Origin: JBOFZL01 sp051655155
GTDB taxonomy: Bacteria; Bacillota; Clostridia; Peptostreptococcales; Filifactoraceae
Length of the DNA: 64,000 nt
Reading direction: 5' to 3'
Assembly: GCA_051655155.1 (NCBI GenBank)
Contig: JBOFZL010000029.1
Location: 1-64,000, forward strand
A program made the position numbers and the translations under genes. The notes below the pieces were generated by a model. It saw only the letters and a program-made list of their open reading frames with translations. It made no database searches and had not been told where the DNA came from. Shown in pieces: positions 19,124-27,716 of this stretch (its first letter is position 1; each line of letters begins with the position of its first letter).

Positions 19124-19678
19124 TTGAGGGTATCTAGAAAAATTTTTTTATTAAACATATTTACCTTATCAAGGATACCGTTGACAATAGTATTTTCGAT
19201 TATATTGATGAGTTATAAATGTCCTTTTTTAAGGTGTTTAGCACTATTTTTCTTGATAGGACTTACAGATTATTTTGATGGAAGGATAGCACGAAAATAT
19301 AAACTGGAAACTATATTAGGGGCAAAACTTGATATACTTACAGATTTTTTCTTCATTGCAGTATCTTTATTAACCTTGATATATGTAAAAGCTTTTCCTT
19401 CTTGGATGCTTATAATCATAGTGGCGAAGTTTGTAGAGTTTTTGGCTACATCCTTTAAGAAGAAAAAGTATAGTGAGGACAGAGATTTTTTTCTGTTTGA
19501 TAAGCTAGGTAGGATTGTGGCAGTTTTATTTTATATTTTGCCAATTTTTACAGTATATTTAATTTGTTATGATTTGAAATATAATAATTTCATATTGCAG
19601 ATGGTTTGTATAGGTATTACAATATTAGGGTTTATATCATCGATGCTAAGGTTAAATTATATTAAACTCTATGAATAA
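19124..19678 (+). CDS. CDP-alcohol phosphatidyltransferase
   Basis: A 184-residue membrane enzyme of the family that makes phosphatidylglycerophosphate or related lipids. The full catalytic signature D-x2-D-G-x2-A-R-x8-G-x3-D-x3-D is present: DYFDGRIARKYKLE then GAKLDILTD (about residues 48-75). About five membrane segments follow. The start is a TTG at 19124, placed 9 bases after AGGAGG. It could be PgsA or a paralogue; the length fits PgsA. Cardiolipin synthase, three genes away, would use the PgsA product. Confidence 0.85.
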   Translation: MRVSRKIFLLNIFTLSRIPLTIVFSIILMSYKCPFLRCLALFFLIGLTDYFDGRIARKYKLETILGAKLDILTDFFFIAVSLLTLIYVKAFPSWMLIIIVAKFVEFLATSFKKKKYSEDRDFFLFDKLGRIVAVLFYILPIFTVYLICYDLKYNNFILQMVCIGITILGFISSMLRLNYIKLYE

Positions 19679-19719
19679 TAATAGGACGAACTTTTTGTAA
19701 GTGGAAGGAAAAATTTATA

Positions 19720-19764
19720 AAAAAGCTTTCTGCGATATTGTTATCTTATCACAGAAAGCTTTTT
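19720..19764. terminator. Bidirectional terminator
   Basis: A 13-bp perfect outer stem (19720-19732 with 19752-19764) plus inner GATA/TATC pairing; A and T tracts at the ends. It lies between convergent genes. Confidence 0.9.
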
Positions 19765-19793
19765 AGCTTATACTTATTTATGATTTTTCATGT

Positions 19794-20453
19794 CTATAAA
19801 CTTATACTTTGAATTATACCCTTAATATCCAGTGCTTTATCTGCCATTTTTATATATGGATACTTAAAAACTTCGTTATCTTTTAAGCCAAACCCATAGC
19901 TTACAGGTATAAAATCAACATTTAAATCAGCTGCACCAATTGCATCAGAGCAGGTATCTCCTACCATTACGGTGCTGGAGGCAGATATGTTTAATTCTTT
20001 CATAGCCATAGTCATTATCTGTGATTTAGTGTATTTACCCTCAAGATCAGCTCCAATAATCACATCAAAGTATTTCGAGATATTATGATGTGCTAAAATT
20101 TTTTCTGAGGATTTTTGTGGTTTTAATGTGGCTACTCCAAGAAGATATCCATCAGTTTTTAAATCTAGTAATAGGTTTTTTATACCATCATATATTGACG
20201 AAAGCTCAATACCGACTCTGTTATACTCTTCTTGAAATAGAAGAGAACCTTTCATTGCTTCTTCGTGAGTTAGTCCGATGTTGTGTATAAAACTATGTTT
20301 TATAGGTGGACCGATAAATCTCCTTAATTGTACTTCAGAGGGATATGGACGATTTAACTTTTTACATACATAATTAAAACAAGCAAATATGCCTTGAGAA
20401 GTATCGAGTAAAGTTCCATCTAAATCAAATAAAATTAATCTTTTGTTTTTCAT
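19794..20453 (-). CDS. HAD-family phosphatase (phosphoglycolate phosphatase-like)
   Basis: A 219-residue HAD subfamily IA hydrolase. Motif I is FDLDGTLLDT (about residues 9-18, nucleophile Asp). Motif II is the Thr in VATLKPQKS. The motif III lysine lies in GKYTKSQIM, and motif IV is MVGDTCSDAIGA (about 161-172). The helical cap spans about 19-80. Such proteins remove phosphate from phosphoglycolate, nucleotides or pyrophosphate; the substrate is not fixed. Single gene, convergent with the preceding one. Confidence 0.85.
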   Translation of the reverse strand: MKNKRLILFDLDGTLLDTSQGIFACFNYVCKKLNRPYPSEVQLRRFIGPPIKHSFIHNIGLTHEEAMKGSLLFQEEYNRVGIELSSIYDGIKNLLLDLKTDGYLLGVATLKPQKSSEKILAHHNISKYFDVIIGADLEGKYTKSQIMTMAMKELNISASSTVMVGDTCSDAIGAADLNVDFIPVSYGFGLKDNEVFKYPYIKMADKALDIKGIIQSISL

Positions 20454-20564
20454 AAATAACTCCTTCCTACAAAATTATATGATAAACTTTGAAAAACAAC
20501 AATGTAAAAAAAATTTTTTTGTGATAGAATTGAATTAATTGATAAATAAGAGGAGGAATTAGTT

Positions 20565-21749
20565 ATGATTTCAGAAAAGATGAAAGCTATGGTAAGTGGA
20601 AGTTCTGTGATTAGAGCAATGTTTGAAGAGGGTAAAAAACTTGCAGTTATTCATGGAGAAGAGAATGTATTTGATTTTAGTATAGGTAATCCTAATTTAG
20701 AGCCTCCAAATGTTGTGAAAGAAGCGGTAATAGAAATACTTAATAGCGAAAGACCTAATGATGTGCATGGTTATATGAATAATTCTGGATATGAGTTTGT
20801 AAGAGAGGCTATTGCAAAAGATCAAAGTAAAAAAAATGAAGTGGTTTTAGAAGCTAAGGATGTAACCATGACGGTAGGTGCTGCTGGTGCACTTAATATT
20901 ATAATGAAAACTTTACTTAATCCAGGAGATGAGGTTTTAGTATTTGCACCATTTTTTAGTGAATATAAGGCATATGCATCTAATTATGATGCGAATATTG
21001 TGGTGGTAGAACCGAATAGAGAAACTTTTTATCCAAATTTGGAACAGTTAAAAGAGAGAATTACTGAAAGGACGAAGATAGTTATCATTAATAATCCTAA
21101 TAATCCTACTGGGGTAATATATAGTCAAGAATGTATAGATGAGCTTTGCAATATATTAAGGGCTAAACAAGAGGAGTTTAGGAGCGAGATATATCTAGTT
21201 TCAGATGAACCTTATAGAGAGCTTATATATGACGGATGTAAGGTTCCTCTAATTTTAAAGAGTTATGATAATTCTATTGTTGCTTACAGCTACAGTAAGT
21301 CGTTATCCCTACCTGGCGAAAGGATTGGATATGTATTAACAAGTCCGAATATTGTAGATAAGGAGCTTATTGCTTCAGGGCTTAATGTTGCCACAAGGAT
21401 CTTAGGGTTTGTAAATGCACCTTCATTATTTCAAAGGGTTATAGCAAAAACTTTAGATCAAGAAGTAAATACAGAGTTTTATAAAGAGAATAGAGATATG
21501 TTATATAATCATTTAACATCATTGGGATTTGATTGTATAAAACCACAAGGGGCATTTTATCTATTTGTTAAGTCGCCGATTGAAAACGAGTTGGAATTTT
21601 GTAATGTAGCAAAGGAGTTTAATATATTATTAGTTCCTGGATCTGCATTTAATTGTTCAGGTTATTTTAGAATCAGTTACTGTGTATCTCATGAAAAAGT
21701 AAGAAATTCACTGCAGCAGTTTACTAAATTAGCTGGAAGGTATTTTTAG
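20565..21749 (+). CDS. Class I/II aminotransferase (PLP)
   Basis: A 394-residue fold-type I PLP enzyme. The substrate-binding FSIGNPNLEPP is at about 38-48, NNPNNPTG at about 172-179, the PLP-binding Asp in SDEPYRE (about 212), and the PLP lysine in SYSKSLSLPGERIGY (about 243). It belongs to the aspartate aminotransferase superfamily; the amino donor is unknown. It could supply a transamination step such as the one missing from the ilv-leu operon, but nothing in the sequence shows this. GAGGAGG precedes the ATG. Confidence 0.88.
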   Translation: MISEKMKAMVSGSSVIRAMFEEGKKLAVIHGEENVFDFSIGNPNLEPPNVVKEAVIEILNSERPNDVHGYMNNSGYEFVREAIAKDQSKKNEVVLEAKDVTMTVGAAGALNIIMKTLLNPGDEVLVFAPFFSEYKAYASNYDANIVVVEPNRETFYPNLEQLKERITERTKIVIINNPNNPTGVIYSQECIDELCNILRAKQEEFRSEIYLVSDEPYRELIYDGCKVPLILKSYDNSIVAYSYSKSLSLPGERIGYVLTSPNIVDKELIASGLNVATRILGFVNAPSLFQRVIAKTLDQEVNTEFYKENRDMLYNHLTSLGFDCIKPQGAFYLFVKSPIENELEFCNVAKEFNILLVPGSAFNCSGYFRISYCVSHEKVRNSLQQFTKLAGRYF

Positions 21750-21796
21750 TGAGGTTTATAATATGGGAGCTATTAAGGAGTATATAAAATAAAGAT

Positions 21797-22978
21797 ATGA
21801 AAAATTTTATAAGATTAATATTGTTTATAATGATAATTATGTGTTGGGGTGGAATAGAAATAAGTGCCCAGACAAGTCTAAGTGTAAGCGTAGATGGAAA
21901 AGCTGTAAACTATGAAAATTCTGAAGTGCCTTATATTTCAAGTAGTGGAAATCCTGTTGTTCCGTTAGTATCTACTATGAAGGCTTTAGGCGCTGATATA
22001 AGTTATAGCGAAGAGACTAAGGCAATAACTGTAAAAAAGGATAGTAACAGTATTATTATTCCTTTAGGTAAGCAATATATCAAGGTTGAAGATAAATATT
22101 TGATCTTATCTGAACCTACAGTATCTGTGAATGGTAGAACTATGGTGGATATAATACCGATAGTCTATAGTTTGAGAAAAGCTATAACCTTTAACATTAT
22201 AGAAAAAAATGTATCAATAGAAAATATACCTACATTTGAATTACTAAATTTTGTTGATAAGGTACCTGAATGGGCAGAGAATCCTACTTTTGATGATCAA
22301 AAAGACAAAGGTACTGTGGTTGAAGAATCTGTAGATAAAAATGTTGTCAAGAAAAAGGAAAAAACAGATTTATCTGGCAAGAAATTAGTGGCATTAACCT
22401 ATGATGATGGTCCAAATGGTAAATCCACAAGTATCATACTGGATGTACTTAAAGAAAATAAAGTTAAGGCTACATTTTTTGTGTTAGGTACTAATGTTTA
22501 TAATAATAAGGAACAAGCGATTAGAACGGTAAGTGAAGGTCATGAGGTAGCAAATCACTCATATAGCCATAAAGATTTAACAAAGCTTGGGGTTTCAGGA
22601 ATAAACAAAGAAATTCAGGAAACTCAAAAGGCAATAAAAGATGTTACAGGAGTTACTCCTACACTTTTAAGGGTACCTTATGGGGCTTTCAATCAAAATG
22701 TTAAGAGTAATGCAGGGTTGCCAATAATTCAATGGAATATAGATACCTTAGACTGGAAAACTCGTTCTGCAGATAAAACAGTAAATTCTGTATTGAATAA
22801 TGTTAAGGACGGAGATATAGTACTGATGCATAACATTCATATGAGTACAGCAGAAGCGACAAAAATATTAGTTCCAGAATTGATTAAAAGAGGATATACA
22901 TTAGTTACAGTTTCAGAGTTAGCTGAAGCAAAAGGTGTGCAACTAAAAAATGGAACAGTATACAACTCGTTTAAATAA
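21797..22978 (+). CDS. Secreted polysaccharide deacetylase with copper-amine-oxidase-like N-terminal domain
   Basis: A 393-residue exported enzyme. The N-terminal signal (about 5-24) is followed by a copper amine oxidase N-terminal-like (stalk/cell-wall) domain (about 27-140, VSVDGKAVNYENSEVPYISS), a charged linker and a NodB deacetylase domain (about 195-385). Catalytic motifs: TYDDGPNGKST, NHSYSHKDL (metal His), RVPYGAFN, and the C-terminal LMHNIH. It would deacetylate peptidoglycan or another cell-surface polysaccharide, a modification known to give lysozyme resistance. A second deacetylase lies at 35640-36530. Confidence 0.9.
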   Translation: MKNFIRLILFIMIIMCWGGIEISAQTSLSVSVDGKAVNYENSEVPYISSSGNPVVPLVSTMKALGADISYSEETKAITVKKDSNSIIIPLGKQYIKVEDKYLILSEPTVSVNGRTMVDIIPIVYSLRKAITFNIIEKNVSIENIPTFELLNFVDKVPEWAENPTFDDQKDKGTVVEESVDKNVVKKKEKTDLSGKKLVALTYDDGPNGKSTSIILDVLKENKVKATFFVLGTNVYNNKEQAIRTVSEGHEVANHSYSHKDLTKLGVSGINKEIQETQKAIKDVTGVTPTLLRVPYGAFNQNVKSNAGLPIIQWNIDTLDWKTRSADKTVNSVLNNVKDGDIVLMHNIHMSTAEATKILVPELIKRGYTLVTVSELAEAKGVQLKNGTVYNSFK

Positions 22979-23066
22979 AGAGGTGTAACGATATTTTGAT
23001 GAAAAAAGAAGGTTGTTTATATGGAACAGTCCAATAGGGACAAAATAACAAACGCAAACTGAATAA

Positions 23067-23109
23067 GGAATAAGCACAGGGTTATACATGTGTTTATTTC
23101 CATTAGGTA
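23067..23109 (+). terminator. Possible terminator after the deacetylase gene
   Basis: GGAATAAGCACA (23067-23078) pairs with TGTGTTTATTTCC (23089-23101) with one bulge and G-U pairs. There is no immediate T run. Confidence 0.35.
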
Positions 23110-23150
23110 TTGTTATTTTTGCGACATTACAAATTATTTTATAAAAAGCA

Positions 23151-23179
23151 TTGACAGACACAATGCCATCTGTTAATAT
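23151..23179 (+). promoter_or_regulatory. Predicted promoter of the restriction-modification operon
   Basis: TTGACA at 23151-23156 and TAATAT at 23174-23179, 17 bases apart, about 70 bases before the first gene. It is almost the same promoter core as that of the ilv operon. Confidence 0.55.
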
Positions 23180-23250
23180 AGGAGCAAGGGAAAATATTTT
23201 TTTGAAAATGATTGTTATTTTTTACACATTACAACTAATAAGGTGATAAA

Positions 23251-23844
23251 ATGAAAAAAATTAAATTATTATATTGGGCAGATATTCGCTCAGGGCTTGT
23301 GCTTGCCAGAAAGCAGTCAACATCTCCTACTGAAAATAATTATAAATTACTAACTCTGAAATCTATAAACCCAAAAGGGTATATTGAGAAGGATCTCTTG
23401 GATGATTATTTTGCCACGGAGATGTTAAATGAGAACTATATATCACAAATTGATGATGTCATAGTTAGAACAAGTACCCCATACACGGCCGTTTTAATTG
23501 ATGAATCTACGAAAGGTATTGTTATATCTTCATATTTTACAATTATTCGCTCGAACAAAAACAAGTTAAAACCTGAATACTTGTACTGGTTATTAAACAA
23601 TGATGAAACGCTGAAAACCATACAAAAAAATAATTTTAGTAATATTTTAGGTTCAATACGACCGCAGTTTTTTAGTGATTTAGAAGTTTTGCTTCTGCCA
23701 TTAAACGAGCAAGAAATAATATCCGAGCTAAATCTATTGTTAAAAAAAGAGCAACAGTTACTGACAGCTTTAAAAGAGCAAAAAGAACTAAAATCAAAGT
23801 ATATACTTGAAGAATATTATGGGAAAATGAAAGGAAATAGATAA
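23251..23844 (+). CDS. Type I restriction specificity-like protein, half-size (single target-recognition domain)
   Basis: A 197-residue protein that looks like one half of an HsdS subunit: a single target-recognition domain (about 30-160) and one C-terminal helical spacer (LLLKKEQQLLTALKEQKELK, about 165-185). The stretch LPLNEQEIISELNLLL is the usual junction between domain and helix. Full HsdS proteins have two such units; a complete one is encoded at 27700. Half-size S proteins can dimerise and give palindromic specificity, or may simply accompany HsdM. It ends one base before hsdM, so it belongs to the same operon. Confidence 0.8.
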   Translation: MKKIKLLYWADIRSGLVLARKQSTSPTENNYKLLTLKSINPKGYIEKDLLDDYFATEMLNENYISQIDDVIVRTSTPYTAVLIDESTKGIVISSYFTIIRSNKNKLKPEYLYWLLNNDETLKTIQKNNFSNILGSIRPQFFSDLEVLLLPLNEQEIISELNLLLKKEQQLLTALKEQKELKSKYILEEYYGKMKGNR

Positions 23845-23845
23845 A

Positions 23846-25384
23846 ATGACTACTAAAACCGATATTCAAAACACTTTATGGAAAGCTTGTGATAGCTTTA
23901 GAGGTAAGATAGACAGCTCTCGTTACAAAGATTATATATTATCAATGCTTTTTGTTAAGTATTTAAGCGATGTAAATAAAGAAAAAAGAGAACAGTATGA
24001 AACTCAATATAATGGTGACAAGCAGCGTATTGACCGAGCAATGAGCCGTGAGCGATTTGCTCTTGATGAGGTTTCCACCTTTGAGTATCTTTATGTAAAT
24101 AGAAATGATGCCGAAATAGGGCAGAAAATCAACGTAGCATTAAATCATATTGAAGAACACAACAGTGGTAAACTCCGCAATGTTTTTAGAGCAATTGACT
24201 TCAATTCACAGGTGGATTTCGGTACACCAAAAGAAAAAAATTCTGTACTAAAGAACTTGCTTAATGATTTTTCTGAGCTTGATTTACGCCCTTCAAAACT
24301 TGATTCTAACGATATTATTGGGGATGCATATGAATACATGATTGCAAACTTCGCTTCTGATGCTGGTAAAAAAGGCGGAGAATTTTTTACACCAAGCACC
24401 GTTTCAGAACTGGTTGCGAGGCTTGTTAAGCCGGTGGAAAATGATAGAATTTACGATCCTACTTGTGGTAGTGGCGGTTTGCTACTAAAGGCATTTAAGC
24501 AAGTTCCTAGCAAAAAAGTTGCAATATATGGGCAAGAATTGAATGCACAAACTTGGGCTCTTTGTACTATGAATATGTTTTTGCATGGGATTGACGATGC
24601 AAGTATAAAACAAGGTGATACCCTTTCCAATCCACAGCATCTTGAAAATGATAAGCTAATGACTTTCCAAGTTATTGTGGCGAACCCTCCGTTTAGCTTA
24701 GATAAATGGGATAGTGGTTTCTTAGCCAATGCGGTGGTAGATGAAAAAGGCAAGCAGAAAGAAAAAATGTCAGCAGACTTTGACCCACACAAGCGTTTTA
24801 ACTGGGGAGTTCCGCCATCCTCTAAAGGCGATTATGCATTTGTTTTGCATATGCTCCACAGCCTTGATGCAGAAAATGGAAGAATGAGCGTAGTGCTTCC
24901 GCACGGAGTATTATTCCGTGGCGCTAGTGAAGGAAAAATAAGAAAACAGCTTGTTGAAATGAATTTACTTGATGCTGTCATCGGTTTGCCAGAAAATCTT
25001 TTTTATGGTACAGGTATTCCAGCTTGCGTTTTAATTTTCAAAAAAAACCGCAAATGCAGAGAAGTGCTGTTCATTGATGCCTCTGGTGAAGGCAATTATG
25101 AAAAAGGTAAAAATCAAAACATTCTTAGAGAAAGATCCGATATTGAAAAAATCGTTTCGACTTATGAAAGCTACCAAAGTAGTGATAAGTATAGCTATGT
25201 TGCAACAGCAGAGGAAATTAGAGAAAATGACTATAACTTAAATATTTCTCGTTATGTTGATACATTTGAGGAAGAAGCACTTATAGATATTGATGAAGTT
25301 AATACCAATATTTCAAATATTGAAGCCGAGCTTAAAGAAGTACAAGCAAAGATGAGTGAATATTTGAAAGAGTTGGGGATATAG
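23846..25384 (+). CDS. hsdM: Type I restriction-modification DNA methyltransferase subunit M
   Basis: An adenine-N6 methyltransferase of 512 residues, with S subunits forming the modification enzyme and with HsdR the restriction complex. An N-terminal helical HsdM domain (about 5-140) precedes the Rossmann methylase. The AdoMet-binding motif is YDPTCGSGGLLLKAF (about 203-217) and the catalytic motif is NPPFSLDKWD (about 277-286). A C-terminal coiled coil (about 480-512) should contact HsdS. Intact and full length. Confidence 0.96.
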   Translation: MTTKTDIQNTLWKACDSFRGKIDSSRYKDYILSMLFVKYLSDVNKEKREQYETQYNGDKQRIDRAMSRERFALDEVSTFEYLYVNRNDAEIGQKINVALNHIEEHNSGKLRNVFRAIDFNSQVDFGTPKEKNSVLKNLLNDFSELDLRPSKLDSNDIIGDAYEYMIANFASDAGKKGGEFFTPSTVSELVARLVKPVENDRIYDPTCGSGGLLLKAFKQVPSKKVAIYGQELNAQTWALCTMNMFLHGIDDASIKQGDTLSNPQHLENDKLMTFQVIVANPPFSLDKWDSGFLANAVVDEKGKQKEKMSADFDPHKRFNWGVPPSSKGDYAFVLHMLHSLDAENGRMSVVLPHGVLFRGASEGKIRKQLVEMNLLDAVIGLPENLFYGTGIPACVLIFKKNRKCREVLFIDASGEGNYEKGKNQNILRERSDIEKIVSTYESYQSSDKYSYVATAEEIRENDYNLNISRYVDTFEEEALIDIDEVNTNISNIEAELKEVQAKMSEYLKELGI

Positions 25385-25398
25385 AGAGGAGACAAGCT

Positions 25399-25839
25399 AT
25401 GTCTACTATAGGAAAAATAACTTTACAATCAGATGAGAATGGGTTTGTTACTTTACAGTGCGATAGATGTAAATCACGGTTCAAAGTTGATTGTGTATTT
25501 TTAAATGATGAACTTCAAGGTGAAATTTGCTGTCCTATTTGTGGAATTTCTAATGAACTCAACACTTATTATCCAGAAGAGGTTATTGAGGAAGCTAAAA
25601 AAATGGCTATAATGGAAGCGGAAGAAATGATAAAAAATGCTTTTAAAGGCTTAAACTCAAAACACCTTAAAGTTAAAACATCGCCAACAAATAGAGTTGA
25701 TACGGATTTAGTTTTTAAGAATAAAGACTATGATATGCAAGAATTGGTAGTGCATTGTTGCGAAAAGAAAATGGCTCTTTCACCAGTTGATATGGTTGCT
25801 GGGTTTTATTGTCCATATTGTGGGAGGATTGTAAAATGA
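25399..25839 (+). CDS. Zinc-ribbon protein of unknown function
   Basis: A 146-residue protein with two cysteine pairs near the N-terminus (CDRC at about 20-23; CCPICG at about 44-49), forming a probable zinc ribbon. A second set near the C-terminus (HCCEKK and FYCPYCGR) makes a second one. The middle is an acidic helix (EEVIEEAKKMAIMEAEEMI). The GAGGAG site before the ATG is good. It sits between hsdM and a TIR-containing cassette and overlaps the start of the next gene by four bases, so the two are translationally coupled. I do not know the family; nucleic acid or protein binding is the reasonable guess. Confidence 0.7.
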   Translation: MSTIGKITLQSDENGFVTLQCDRCKSRFKVDCVFLNDELQGEICCPICGISNELNTYYPEEVIEEAKKMAIMEAEEMIKNAFKGLNSKHLKVKTSPTNRVDTDLVFKNKDYDMQELVVHCCEKKMALSPVDMVAGFYCPYCGRIVK

Positions 25840-26630
25840 AAAAATACACAAGTGAAGAAGTGCAAAATATTTCGACTGAGTTCAGAAATGTAGCTCGTAG
25901 ATTGAGCAGAACCGATTACTCTCAGTGTGATTCAAATTTAAAAAGATTTATGTTGCTGATTGATTCAACAGATCTAATTTCAAGTTTCATTAATGAACAT
26001 AACACTTGCCATTATGATATTCCTAATATCCTAAAATCAAGGGAATTGCTTGACCCCTTTGAAGTTAGTTCGGACTTCAATGAAGAAATATCGCTGTCTT
26101 TTCAAATGTTAAAATACTCTGTAGAAAACTTCAATGGCAATTTTACTCAATTATATGGGACACAATGGTATACAAGCACAAAATCAACAATCAACGATGA
26201 AATGCACAAGTTCATTGAACATATCATTGACCCATTAATAGACCATATAGGTGAATATTTACGTAAATGCTATGAAAATGCAAATCGTGAGGAGCAGAAG
26301 TCTAAGTCAATGGAAATACCTTCTTTTACAGCGAATAACTCAACTGTTGTTATTGGTAGTACAGTAGATGGAAATGTAACAACAAATGTTAGTATATCTG
26401 AAGTCACAAAGGCAGATGCGGTGGAAATTATATCGGCTATAAAGGAATTGTTAGAGAATGATACTATTCTCAACAAGGCAGATGTCAAGGATATTATGAC
26501 TCAAATTGAAGATGAAGTAAAAGTAAATCAAAAGCCTAAAAAAGGTTTATTAATTGCTTTGAAAACACTTTGTGCAGGTGGAGCGACTGTTATACCGTTA
26601 GTTACTGCTTTAATTGAATTGTTTGCGTAA
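25836..26630 (+). CDS. Unknown protein with hydrophobic C-terminal segment, part of the TIR cassette
   Basis: A 264-residue protein. The N-terminal half is alpha-helical (NISTEFRNVARRLSRTDYSQ; about 1-150). Then comes a beta-like stretch NNSTVVIGSTVDGNVTTNVS (about 165-185), a helical segment and a hydrophobic tail (about 236-262, LLIALKTLCAGG then TVIPLVTALIELFA). This tail could insert in the membrane. The start is the ATG at 25836, preceded by GGGAGG (25822-25827) and overlapping the zinc-ribbon stop. Proteins with a helical front, a VIG-type beta repeat and a terminal hydrophobic segment occur in defence islands. The function is not known. Confidence 0.65.
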   Translation: MKKYTSEEVQNISTEFRNVARRLSRTDYSQCDSNLKRFMLLIDSTDLISSFINEHNTCHYDIPNILKSRELLDPFEVSSDFNEEISLSFQMLKYSVENFNGNFTQLYGTQWYTSTKSTINDEMHKFIEHIIDPLIDHIGEYLRKCYENANREEQKSKSMEIPSFTANNSTVVIGSTVDGNVTTNVSISEVTKADAVEIISAIKELLENDTILNKADVKDIMTQIEDEVKVNQKPKKGLLIALKTLCAGGATVIPLVTALIELFA

Positions 26631-26674
26631 CAGCACAACGACTCACTAATAATTATAAATAAGGAGAAACTACT

Positions 26675-27325
26675 ATGAATTTTGAAATAATTTGTTCAAA
26701 ACTGGAAGCTTATAAACATTTTTCTATTGTAGAGATTAAAGATATTCAGCATGGGAAATCTATAAGTTTAAATAACGGAGCAATTATAAATTGTTATAAC
26801 TCTGGAAAATATGTTGTTCAAGGAAGATGTCAAGATATTGTAGAAGCAATACTTGATGAGAAACATACTGCAGAAAATAAAAAAATTTTTGTAGTGTATG
26901 GGCACGATGAAATAGCAAGAACGCAATTGGAAGCTCTATTAAGAAGATGGGATTTATCTCCAATAATTCTTGACCAGCAAGCTTCGGGTGGGCAAACTAT
27001 TATTGAAAAGTTAGAAGAATATAGTGCTGATGTGGGTTATGCTATAGTTTTGGCTACACCGGACGACGAAGGAAAAGCAAAATCCGAACCCGATTTCAAA
27101 TCAAGAGTGCGTCAAAATGTTGTACTTGAATTAGGCATGTTTTTAGCTAAGCTCGGCAGAGAAAAAGTGGCTATATTATTAAAAGAAAATGCGGATTTTG
27201 AGAAGCCATCAGATATTCAAGGTTTAATCTATATTCCATTTCAGAGCAAAGTAGACGAAGTATCTATAAGTTTAATTCGAGAGTTAAGCAGACAGGGATA
27301 TAATATTGATTCATCCCGATTATAA
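26675..27325 (+). CDS. TIR-domain protein of the PCTIR/CAP12 (predicted nucleotide-binding) type
   Basis: A 216-residue protein. The C-terminal part (about 68-205) has the features of the TIR-like domain found in CBASS and Pycsar effectors: KIFVVYGHDEIARTQLEALL, SGGQTIIEKLEEYSADVGYA, VLATPDDEG, and the NVVLELGMFLAKLGREKVAIL block with the likely catalytic Glu. The N-terminal 60 residues (ISLNNGAIINCY, SGKYVVQG) resemble the small TBP-like domain of RNase HIII. Such TIR domains cleave NAD+ when activated, which can stop phage spread by killing or arresting the cell. No cyclase gene is nearby. The cassette lies inside a type I restriction operon, suggesting linked defence. Confidence 0.82.
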   Translation: MNFEIICSKLEAYKHFSIVEIKDIQHGKSISLNNGAIINCYNSGKYVVQGRCQDIVEAILDEKHTAENKKIFVVYGHDEIARTQLEALLRRWDLSPIILDQQASGGQTIIEKLEEYSADVGYAIVLATPDDEGKAKSEPDFKSRVRQNVVLELGMFLAKLGREKVAILLKENADFEKPSDIQGLIYIPFQSKVDEVSISLIRELSRQGYNIDSSRL

Positions 27326-27333
27326 AAGGAGAA

Positions 27334-27716
27334 ATGTTATTGATAAACATTCTTAAACCAATATTTGAGATACTAACAGGCGAAGTTGCCGTACACGATA
27401 ACGTTATCTACAATTATCTTATTCTGCTGATAGTAGGAGAGATAGCTTTTCAATTTGCATGGAAGTTTGTAGGTGGCCTATATCATATTGGAATTATGAG
27501 CAGTCGAGGTGCTGGTTCAATTATAAATTGGACAATCCCTTGTTTATTTATACAGTAATCGCCTACACAATAAAATTTTCCAGATGGCTTGTAGCCTTTA
27601 TTGCAACTATTCCTTTATGGGTGTGGATTGCCATACCCGTATTTGTTGCAACAATTATTGTAGCTATTTATTTAATACGAAAGAAAGGGGTGAAGCCCGA
27701 TGAAGCAAGAAATTAA
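27334..27716 (+). pseudogene. Small membrane protein gene, split by an apparent frameshift
   Basis: Two overlapping frames make one sensible protein. The first, from 27334, gives a membrane segment (NYLILLIVGEIAFQFAWKFV) and GLYHIGIMSSRGAGSIINW, then stops at 27558. The second frame continues with PLFIYTVIAYTIKFSRWL, a further membrane segment (VWIAIPVFVATIIVAIYLI) and a basic tail, ending at 27716, inside the hsdS start. The switch falls near 27530-27550 and corresponds to a one-base shift. I see no classical slippery heptamer there. It may be a genuine mutation, a sequencing error or a recoding site. Small membrane proteins of this layout accompany restriction and TIR loci. Confidence 0.6.

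Noticed and set aside
27334..27716. Programmed -1 frameshifting
   Set aside because: No X-XXY-YYZ slippery heptamer or clear downstream stem was found at the switch; mutation or error is simpler.
25399..27716. A complete CBASS or Pycsar system
   Set aside because: No cyclase (CD-NTase or PycC) gene is present in or around the cassette.
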